Positions 1 through 5,439 of a stretch of DNA of 6,346 nt are shown here, one piece after another (the first letter of the stretch is position 1; each line of letters starts with the position of its first letter). The notes beneath the pieces were generated by a model, which saw only the letters and a list, made by a program, of their open reading frames with translations, was not told the DNA's origin and ran no database searches. The stretch comes from Alphaproteobacteria bacterium (GTDB taxonomy: Bacteria; Pseudomonadota; Alphaproteobacteria; RF32; UBA3637): contig JAFQJY010000011.1 of NCBI GenBank assembly GCA_017414845.1, forward strand, positions 1 to 6,346. Reading direction: 5' to 3'. The translations under genes were made by a program, and so were the position numbers.

Positions 1-198
1 CTTACCGATAACGGCAACTTTTGAATCGGCTTTTTTGCAAACAGCTTTTTTCTCAGCCTTACAAACAGCCTTTTTAGAAGCATTAAATGCTTCGCAAGCT
101 TCCACCCAGCACTCATACGCACAACCATCGGGACAACCTTTGTTTTCCCAAATGTAGTAAGCGGCCAAACGGATAGATTCCATATCTTTTTCGTTCAT
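1..198 (-). CDS. DUF2934-like small cysteine-rich protein, partial (C-terminus outside window)
   Basis: Reading leftwards from an ATG at 198, 66 codons stay open and run off the window edge. A GGGAG Shine-Dalgarno at 209-205, 6 nt before the ATG, supports this start. Residues 9-38 (from [13 protein letters not shown] to WVEACEAF) match my memory of the short DUF2934 helical motif (Ile-Arg, Ala-Tyr-x-x-Trp, Gly-x-Pro-x-Gly, Trp-x-x-Ala). That family has no established function. Cysteines at 22, 26, 30 and 35 sit where family members usually carry Arg, Arg, His and a variable residue. The following tail is rich in Lys and Ala and contains KKAVCK twice (residues 42-47 and 50-55), adding Cys46 and Cys54. 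There is no signal peptide or membrane segment, so it is probably cytosolic. Metal or nucleic-acid binding is only a guess. The gene has its own promoter upstream and lies 124 nt downstream of prfC on the same strand. Confidence 0.8.
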   Translation of the reverse strand, partial: MNEKDMESIRLAAYYIWENKGCPDGCAYECWVEACEAFNASKKAVCKAEKKAVCKKADSKVAVIGK

Positions 199-241
199 TG
201 TTTTCTCCCATAGTTACTCAAAAGAATTTCCACAAGGCTAT

Positions 242-270
242 AATATACACTATTTTTTCATATAAAACAA
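242..270 (-). promoter_or_regulatory. Predicted sigma70-type promoter of the DUF2934-like gene
   Basis: On the minus strand a -35 element TTGTTT (270-265) is followed after exactly 17 bp by a -10 element TATATT (247-242), five of six matches to TATAAT. Transcription would start near 235, giving a leader of roughly 37 nt before the ATG at 198. The -35 is only a partial match (the TTG half). An overlapping -10 alternative, TATTAT at 245-240, would give a 19-bp spacer. The gene can therefore be transcribed independently of prfC. Confidence 0.55.
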
Positions 271-274
271 GGAC

Positions 275-305
275 TTTTTTCACTTTTTTCATTTTTTTTA
301 TTTTT
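275..305. repeat. Cluster of A/T-tracts spaced about 9 bp, upstream of the small-gene promoter
   Basis: On the plus strand T-runs lie at 275-280, 284-289, 292-299 and 301-305, with another at 253-258 inside the promoter spacer. The first three are centred about 9 bp apart, near one helical turn. The cluster sits immediately upstream of the minus-strand -35 element. That is where an UP element or bent DNA would act, but this role is inferred. The block also separates the prfC stop from the next gene. I see no GC-rich hairpin with a U-run here that would be a clear prfC terminator. Confidence 0.4.
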
Positions 306-322
306 CCCTGAAAAAAATACTT

Positions 323-1912
323 TTAATGCTGTTTTGTTGTCAGCATTTTTATCTTGGGAAAATCTTCCTGTGTTTTGTTTAAATGCCAATCATTTCTTGC
401 TAAAAAGACCCAATCGCCCTCATTATCCGTACCGACGTTTCCTCTGTTTTTTTCCGTAAAATCCTTGACGGCGTTAGTATCCCCCTCCACCCAACGGGCA
501 GACACAAAACTCGTTGGTTCAAAGATAACAGGCACTTCATATTCCATACGAATTCTGTCTGCTAAAATCTGAAACTGCAAAGCACCGACAACGCCGACAA
601 TCCAATCTGAGCCTATAAGTGGTTTAACAACCGTTGCAGCACCCTCTTCTGCCAACTGCATCAAAGCCTTTCCCAAATGCTTTGCTTTGAGCGGATCAAC
701 CGGACGCGCCTTTTGTAACAACTCAGGAGCAAAACTCGGAATACCTGAAAAATTAAAACGTTCCCCCTCTGTCAGGGTATCACCTATACGCAAATTTCCG
801 TGGTTCGGTATACCGATAATATCACCGGCATAGGCATCTTCGGCAAGTTCCCTCTCCTGCGCCAAAAACAAAACCGGATTATGTAGTACAAGTTGTTTAT
901 CACTTCTGATATGCAGTAGTTTCATTCCTCTTTTAAAATGTCCCGAACAAACACGCATAAATGCAATCCTGTCACGATGTTTCGGGTCCATATTCGCCTG
1001 TATTTTAAAAACGAATCCGGAAACCTTTTCATCTGTTGGCAGAATTTCCTTACTCTCTACCTTTTGAGCACGAGGCGACGGTGCCATTTGCATCAGCCCT
1101 TCCAACAATTCCTTCACCCCGAAATTATTGATGGCACTTCCGAAAAAGACGGGCGTCATAGAACCGTCCAAATATGCTTTCTCATCAAATGTAGGACATA
1201 AAGCCTGAACCATCTCCACATCTTCTCGCAATTTTGCGACCTGTTCAGAAGGTATAAGCGTTTCTATATCCTTTCCCGCTATATCCTCAATCAACACCTC
1301 ATTTTGAGGAAGAGCGCTTTTATCAGCATTTCTGTCCATCAAATAGAGTTTTTTATTAAGAACGCCATAACATCCCTTAAAATCACGCCCCATACCAATC
1401 GGCCAAGTTGCAGGCGAAACTTCTAACGCCAACGTTTCCTCAATTTCTTCCAACAGAGCGAACGGATCCTGCCCTTCTCTGTCTAATTTATTGATAAAAG
1501 TAATAATGGGAATATCTCGCAAACGACAAACTTCAAAAAGTTTTCTTGTCTGGGCTTCAATACCTTTGGCGGCATCTATAACCATAACAGCGCTATCTAC
1601 TGCCGTTAAAACACGATAAGTATCCTCACTGAAATCCTCATGCCCCGGAGTATCCAACAGATTAAACGTACAGCCGTTATATTCAAACGTCATCACGGAT
1701 GAAGCAACGGAAATACCACGTTCCTGCTCCACTTTCATCCAGTCGGAATGCGCATTTCTTCCCTCTCTTTTAGCCTTAACCGCACCGGCCATAGCAATAG
1801 CGCCTCCGAACAAAAGCAGTTTTTCCGTCAAAGTTGTCTTACCTGCGTCAGGGTGTGAAATAATCGCAAATGTTCTTCTCTTTTGTGTAATCGTATCAAG
1901 TTTTTCCGTCAT
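323..1912 (-). CDS. prfC: Peptide chain release factor 3 (RF3)
   Basis: RF3 is a ribosome-bound GTPase that removes RF1/RF2 after peptide release. The reading frame gives 529 residues, the usual RF3 length, starting MTEKLDTITQKRRT. The G domain comes first: P-loop SHPDAGKTT at residues 19-27, the switch I region with ERGIS at 64-68, DTPGHEDF at 87-94 and NKLDR at 141-145. A beta-barrel domain II follows. The RF3-specific C-terminal domain runs from about 392 to the end and includes GVVGALQF at 440-447. The frame stays open upstream to a TTG at 1981, but the ATG at 1912 is preferred because it restores the family N-terminus and has AAAGGA 10 nt upstream. All GTPase motifs are intact. The gene is divergent from the tRNA-tig operon and unrelated to it by strand. 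I found no convincing promoter for it. The only other translation GTPase considered was EF-G, excluded by the HPDAGKTT P-loop and the C-terminal domain. Confidence 0.96.
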   Translation of the reverse strand: MTEKLDTITQKRRTFAIISHPDAGKTTLTEKLLLFGGAIAMAGAVKAKREGRNAHSDWMKVEQERGISVASSVMTFEYNGCTFNLLDTPGHEDFSEDTYRVLTAVDSAVMVIDAAKGIEAQTRKLFEVCRLRDIPIITFINKLDREGQDPFALLEEIEETLALEVSPATWPIGMGRDFKGCYGVLNKKLYLMDRNADKSALPQNEVLIEDIAGKDIETLIPSEQVAKLREDVEMVQALCPTFDEKAYLDGSMTPVFFGSAINNFGVKELLEGLMQMAPSPRAQKVESKEILPTDEKVSGFVFKIQANMDPKHRDRIAFMRVCSGHFKRGMKLLHIRSDKQLVLHNPVLFLAQERELAEDAYAGDIIGIPNHGNLRIGDTLTEGERFNFSGIPSFAPELLQKARPVDPLKAKHLGKALMQLAEEGAATVVKPLIGSDWIVGVVGALQFQILADRIRMEYEVPVIFEPTSFVSARWVEGDTNAVKDFTEKNRGNVGTDNEGDWVFLARNDWHLNKTQEDFPKIKMLTTKQH

Positions 1913-1922
1913 TTTCAGTTTT

Positions 1923-1928
1923 TCCTTT
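1923..1928 (-). promoter_or_regulatory. Ribosome binding site deciding the prfC start
   Basis: AAAGGA on the minus strand lies 10 nt before the ATG at 1912. It falls inside the open frame that extends up to the TTG at 1981, which lacks a comparable site. It therefore favours the 529-residue product over a 552-residue one. Confidence 0.65.
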
Positions 1929-1982
1929 AAAATCACTGCATATTTAACAAATTTTTGACATAAAGTCCATCTTTTTTTCAAA

Positions 1983-1996
1983 AAAGTCTAGACTTT
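1983..1996. repeat. 14-bp perfect palindrome in the prfC/tRNA-Leu divergent region
   Basis: AAAGTCTAGACTTT reads identically on both strands and overlaps the -35 element of the tRNA/tig promoter. The half-site AAAGTCTA recurs at 2153-2160, between the tRNA and tig, so two copies flank the tRNA. A shorter relative, TAAAGTCC, is at 1961-1968. The symmetry would suit a dimeric DNA-binding protein. A transcription terminator is less likely, because the stem would hold a single G-C pair around a 4-nt loop. The function is unknown. Confidence 0.5.
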
Positions 1997-2017
1997 ACTT
2001 TTTTATTAGATTATATT
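1989..2017 (+). promoter_or_regulatory. Predicted sigma70-type promoter of tRNA-Leu and the tig-clpP-clpX-lon operon
   Basis: A -35 element TAGACT (1989-1994, four of six matches to TTGACA) is followed after 17 bp by a -10 element TATATT (2012-2017, five of six). The start would be near 2024, about 20 nt before the mature tRNA 5' end. A perfect TTGACA at 1955-1960 lacks a good -10 partner at normal spacing, so this pair is preferred. I saw no heat-shock-type promoter here. Confidence 0.6.
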
Positions 2018-2043
2018 ATTTGCCTACGGTTCTTGTAAGGACT

Positions 2044-2128
2044 GCGGGCGTGGTGAAATTGGTAGACACGTCGGATTTAGGTTCCGATGGAGAAATCCAT
2101 GGGGGTTCAAGTCCCTCCGCCCGCACCA
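2044..2128 (+). tRNA. tRNA-Leu (anticodon UAG, decodes CUA)
   Basis: This is an 85-nt class II tRNA. The acceptor stem GCGGGCG (2044-2050) pairs with CGCCCGC (2118-2124), followed by A and an encoded CCA (2126-2128). The anticodon stem TCGGA/TCCGA (2071-2075 and 2083-2087) carries the loop TTTAGGT with TAG at 2078-2080. A long variable arm (2088-2100) forms the 4-bp stem TGGA/TCCA with a GAAA loop, as expected for leucine. The T arm GGGGG-TTCAAGT-CCCTC (2101-2117) contains one G-U pair. The D arm has the GGTAGACA segment typical of tRNA-Leu. The gene lies 49 nt upstream of tig with no terminator between them, so the tRNA is probably cut from the 5' end of a longer operon transcript. Confidence 0.97.
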
Positions 2129-2177
2129 TAAAGAGCATAACAGAGTTTATATAAAGTCTAAAACATAGGAAAAACAA

Positions 2178-3506
2178 ATGAAGATCAACGAAACAAAAAC
2201 TGCCGGACTGGTTCACTCTTTTGATGTTGTCGTATCAGCCAGCGAATTTGAAAAAGAAAACAAAAAGAAACTTGAAAAGGTGGCGTCTCAATCTAAACTT
2301 CCCGGCTTTCGTCCGGGAAAGGCTCCTTTGACGGTCATTGAACAAAAATATGGACAGTCCTGCCGTGCGGAAACTGCCGAGTATTTTATGCAGGAAGCCT
2401 CTGCCGAAGCCTTAACGAAGGCAAAATTACGGGCTGCTCAGGCTCCTCGTGTTGACATCAAGACCTTTGAAAACGGAAAAGATTTTGAGTTTTCCATGGA
2501 AATTGAAGTCTTGCCGGAAATCAAAGATGTTGATTTATCTGAAATTGAATTGACCCGTCTGACGGCAGAAGCAACGGATAAAGAAATCGGCGAGGCATTG
2601 GACAGATTGGCACGGAGCCATACAACAACCGAAAAAGTTGATGAAAAACGTGCCACGAAAAAAGGCGATATTATCGTTATTGACTTTGTCGGCAAAATGA
2701 ACGGAGAAGAGTTCAGAGGCGGAAAAGGAAATGATTACTACTTGGAACTCGGTTCAAACACATTTATTCCCGGATTTGAGGACCAACTGACCGGAGTGGA
2801 AGTCGGTGCCGATGCTGTTGTCAATGTAAAATTCCCCGAAAACTATCACGCCAAAGACCTAGCCGGAAAAGAAGCGGTTTTTGATGTTAAAGTTAAAGAA
2901 TTGCGTTCATTAAAAAAGGCTGAAATCAATGATGAATTCGCTAAAATTTTCGGACAGGAAAATCTGGAAGAACTTAAAAAACTCATCAAAGAAGAATTGA
3001 CACGTGAATATGCTCATGTTTCCAAAACGCATCTGAAACGTGCTATTTTAGATACTCTTGTTGAAAAATGCGATTTTGAAGCACCTGCCTCTATGTTAGA
3101 GGGTGAATTTAATGCCATTTGGACACAGTTTGAAAAGGCACGCAAAAACAATGACATTGATGAGGAAGAAAAGAAAAAATCAGATGACGAACTCAAAAAA
3201 GAGTATCGTTCCATTTCCGAACGTCGTGTTAAATTAGGTCTTTTATTGGCTGAAATTGCCAACAAGAACAAAATTACCTTAACAGATGATGATATCAGCA
3301 AGGCTATTGCAGCCGAAGCGGCTCGTTATCCCGGAAAAGAACAGGCTGTTTTTGATTTCTATGCCAAAAACACTCGGGCTCTTGAAGGCTTGAAAGCACC
3401 GTTATTTGAAGAAAAAGTAATGGATTTCATTATCAGCAAAATCAAGACGGAAGACAAAGTTCTCTCTGTTGAAGAACTTTATGCCTTTGATCCGGATAAA
3501 AAATAA
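2178..3506 (+). CDS. tig: Trigger factor, ribosome-associated chaperone and peptidyl-prolyl isomerase
   Basis: Trigger factor binds near the ribosome exit tunnel and shields nascent chains. The 442-residue product is of normal length. The N-terminal ribosome-binding domain has the signature GFRPGKAP at residues 43-50, in the same place as GFRxGKxP in E. coli. An FKBP-type isomerase domain spans about 161-242, including GDIIVIDFVG, the LGSNTFIPGFE segment and the VNVKFPENY strand. The remainder is the helical substrate-binding domain, with a highly charged Asp/Glu/Lys stretch near 320-340. The ATG at 2178 has TAGGA 7 nt upstream. The gene follows the tRNA by 49 nt and precedes clpP by 16 nt, so it is the first protein gene of the operon. 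No key motif is missing. Confidence 0.97.
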   Translation: MKINETKTAGLVHSFDVVVSASEFEKENKKKLEKVASQSKLPGFRPGKAPLTVIEQKYGQSCRAETAEYFMQEASAEALTKAKLRAAQAPRVDIKTFENGKDFEFSMEIEVLPEIKDVDLSEIELTRLTAEATDKEIGEALDRLARSHTTTEKVDEKRATKKGDIIVIDFVGKMNGEEFRGGKGNDYYLELGSNTFIPGFEDQLTGVEVGADAVVNVKFPENYHAKDLAGKEAVFDVKVKELRSLKKAEINDEFAKIFGQENLEELKKLIKEELTREYAHVSKTHLKRAILDTLVEKCDFEAPASMLEGEFNAIWTQFEKARKNNDIDEEEKKKSDDELKKEYRSISERRVKLGLLLAEIANKNKITLTDDDISKAIAAEAARYPGKEQAVFDFYAKNTRALEGLKAPLFEEKVMDFIISKIKTEDKVLSVEELYAFDPDKK

Positions 3507-3522
3507 AAAAGGAGAATAAATA

Positions 3523-4143
3523 ATGACTTACCCGTTTCCCGAAACCGCAAATTATCTTGTTCCGACTGTCGTAGAGCAAACCGGCAGAGGGGAACGGGCA
3601 TTTGATATTTATTCTCGGCTTTTAAAAGAACGAATTATCTTTTTAACCGGACAGGTGGAAGACAGTGTCGCCAGTCTTATCTGTGCACAACTTCTTTTTT
3701 TAGAAGCAGAAGATCCTAAAAAGGAAATCTCCTTTTATATCAATTCTCCGGGTGGTATTGTCACGTCGGGACTGGCAATTTTAGATACGATGAACTATAT
3801 TAAATGTCCGGTGGCAACGATTGTTATGGGACAAGCGGCTTCTATGGGTTCATTATTGTTATGTGCAGGTCAAAAAGGTCGTCGTATGGCTCTTCCGAAC
3901 GCTCGCATCATGATACACCAACCCTCCGGCGGATTTCAGGGACAGGCATCTGATATAGAAATTCATGCACGGGAAATTTTGGATTTAAGGCAACGGCTCA
4001 ACAAAATCTATGTAGAAAGAACCGGTCAAACCTTAAAAACGATTGAAAAAGCCATGGAGCGGGACAATTTTATGACACCTCAGGAAGCAAAAGATTTTGG
4101 TCTAATTGATGAAATCATTACTTCAAGAGACGATTTAAAATAG
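3523..4143 (+). CDS. clpP: ATP-dependent Clp protease proteolytic subunit
   Basis: ClpP is a serine peptidase that forms two stacked heptameric rings and degrades proteins fed in by ClpX or another Clp ATPase. The product is 206 residues, the normal size. The catalytic triad is visible: Ser107 in GQAASMGS, His132 in MIHQPSGG and Asp181 in MERDNFM. The SPGG segment at 75-78 forms the oxyanion-hole strand. Aligning LVPTVVEQT with mature E. coli ClpP suggests that the first 10 residues are a propeptide removed by self-cleavage, an inference from alignment. An AAGGAG site at 3509-3514 lies 8 nt before the ATG. The gene sits 16 nt after tig and 10 nt before clpX, the standard arrangement. Confidence 0.98.
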   Translation: MTYPFPETANYLVPTVVEQTGRGERAFDIYSRLLKERIIFLTGQVEDSVASLICAQLLFLEAEDPKKEISFYINSPGGIVTSGLAILDTMNYIKCPVATIVMGQAASMGSLLLCAGQKGRRMALPNARIMIHQPSGGFQGQASDIEIHAREILDLRQRLNKIYVERTGQTLKTIEKAMERDNFMTPQEAKDFGLIDEIITSRDDLK

Positions 4144-4147
4144 GAGG
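4142..4147 (+). promoter_or_regulatory. clpX ribosome binding site overlapping the clpP stop codon
   Basis: AGGAGG, a near-perfect Shine-Dalgarno sequence, shares bases with the clpP TAG stop at 4141-4143 and ends 6 nt before the clpX ATG. A ribosome terminating on clpP sits directly over this site. Translational coupling that matches ClpX to ClpP output is plausible but inferred. Confidence 0.8.
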
Positions 4148-4153
4148 ACAACT

Positions 4154-5437
4154 ATGGCAAAAAAAGAGGAAAAAACGCTTGTATGTTCTTTTTGTAATAA
4201 GAACCAGAATGAAGTCAACAAGCTGATTTCAGGCAGAACTTTTCAGACAGATGACGGCAAGACACACACTGCTTTTATCTGTGATGAGTGTATAGAGTTA
4301 TGTGCCAAGATTATGGCGCAAGAAATTTTCGGCGAGGAGACCGAAACTGAAACAAAAAAGGTTAAAATATCCTCTCCGAAAGAAATTAAAGAATTTTTAG
4401 ACCAATATGTCATCGGACAGGAAAAAGCCAAAAAAGTTCTCTCTGTTGCCGTTTACAATCACTATAAAAGACTAAACAATCAGAAAAAATCTGAGGATGT
4501 TGAAATTACAAAATCCAACATTCTTCTCATAGGTGCCACAGGATGCGGAAAAACTTTTTTGGCAAGAACGCTTGCAAAGATTCTCAACGTTCCTTTTGCC
4601 ATTGCTGATGCGACGACCCTGACAGAGGCCGGTTATGTCGGCGATGATGTGGAAAACATTATTGTTAAATTGCTTCAAGCAGCCGACTATGATGTTGAAA
4701 AAGCCCAAAAAGGTATCATTTATATTGATGAGATTGATAAAATATCCCGTAAAAGTGATAGCGCTTCCATTACACGAGATGTTTCGGGAGAAGGCGTTCA
4801 ACAGGCCCTTTTAAAAATGATTGAAGGGACTGTTGCCTCGGTTCCCCCACAGGGCGGTCGCAAACATCCGCAACAGGAACTGATACAGGTGGACACTTCT
4901 GAAATTTTATTCATTTGTGGCGGTGCTTTCCAAGGGATTGAAAAACTGATTGAGCGCAGAACGGATAAAAGTTCTATCGGTTTTGGAGCAAAAGTTCATG
5001 ACACGGATGAAAAAACGACCGGCGAACTTCTTGAAAAGCTGGAAACGGAGGATTTACTGAAATTCGGTTTAATTCCTGAATTTGTCGGAAGATTACCGGT
5101 TATTGCGACATTAGACGATTTGGATGAAAAGACCTTGTGTACCATTTTAACAGAGCCAAAAAACGCTTTAACAAAGCAGTATAAGGCTCTCTTTGGCATG
5201 GAAGACGTTAAATTGACATTTACGAAAAACGCCTGTAAGGCCGTTGCTAAAAAAGCATTAGAGCGGAAAACAGGGGCTCGGGGACTGCGTGCCATTATGG
5301 AAACATTATTGATAGATGTTATGTATGAATTACCTTCCATGAAAAACATAGAAGAAGTTATTATCAATGAACATGTCGTGAACGGAGAAAGCGAACCTTT
5401 ATTCGTTTTTGCAGAGGATCAAAAAACGGGAAGTTAA
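4154..5437 (+). CDS. clpX: ATP-dependent Clp protease ATP-binding subunit ClpX
   Basis: ClpX is a hexameric AAA+ unfoldase that threads substrates into ClpP. The product is 427 residues. The N-terminal zinc-binding domain has two cysteine pairs, Cys11/Cys14 and Cys43/Cys46. In E. coli the pairs are separated by 19 positions (Cys18 to Cys37); here they are separated by 29, so the loop between them carries about 10 extra residues, between positions 28 and 41. The AAA+ module follows: Walker A GATGCGKT (127-134), pore-1 loop GYVG (160-163), Walker B IIYIDEID (188-195), the pore-2 RKH loop (236-238), the ClpP-docking IGF loop (275-277), an arginine-finger segment EFVGRLP (309-315) and sensor 2 GARGLR (374-379). 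Walker A has Ala where most relatives have Pro (GPTGxGKT), although the essential Lys133 and Thr134 are present. The gene is joined to clpP by a 10-nt gap and to lon by 2 nt. Confidence 0.98.
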   Translation: MAKKEEKTLVCSFCNKNQNEVNKLISGRTFQTDDGKTHTAFICDECIELCAKIMAQEIFGEETETETKKVKISSPKEIKEFLDQYVIGQEKAKKVLSVAVYNHYKRLNNQKKSEDVEITKSNILLIGATGCGKTFLARTLAKILNVPFAIADATTLTEAGYVGDDVENIIVKLLQAADYDVEKAQKGIIYIDEIDKISRKSDSASITRDVSGEGVQQALLKMIEGTVASVPPQGGRKHPQQELIQVDTSEILFICGGAFQGIEKLIERRTDKSSIGFGAKVHDTDEKTTGELLEKLETEDLLKFGLIPEFVGRLPVIATLDDLDEKTLCTILTEPKNALTKQYKALFGMEDVKLTFTKNACKAVAKKALERKTGARGLRAIMETLLIDVMYELPSMKNIEEVIINEHVVNGESEPLFVFAEDQKTGS

Positions 5438-5439
5438 AA

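Noticed and set aside
299..319. AT-only inverted repeat (TATTTTT with AAAAATA) just after the prfC stop, considered as a terminator
   Set aside because: The stem has no G-C pairs, and in the prfC transcript it is followed by an A-run rather than a U-run, so it does not fit an intrinsic terminator.
354..1201. Plus-strand open frames at 354-572 and 938-1201 within prfC
   Set aside because: They are antisense to a fully intact, conserved gene, lack convincing ribosome binding sites and resemble no family I recognise.
1913..1981. N-terminal 23-codon extension of prfC from a TTG at 1981
   Set aside because: There is no good ribosome binding site before the TTG, the added residues do not match RF3, and the ATG at 1912 gives the canonical 529-residue length with an AAAGGA site.
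1955..1983. Perfect TTGACA at 1955-1960 as the -35 of the tRNA operon
   Set aside because: At 17-bp spacing the -10 position reads TCAAAA, only three of six matches. The TAGACT/TATATT pair downstream is better balanced.
2129..2165. TATATA/TATAAA at 2148-2155 as a separate tig promoter
   Set aside because: No recognisable -35 lies 16-18 bp upstream; that position falls on the tRNA 3' end.
2016..2216. Minus-strand 66-codon open frame across the tRNA and the tig start
   Set aside because: It is the antisense of tRNA-Leu. The segment RAEGLEPPWISPSEPKS is the well-known false protein obtained by translating class II tRNA genes backwards.
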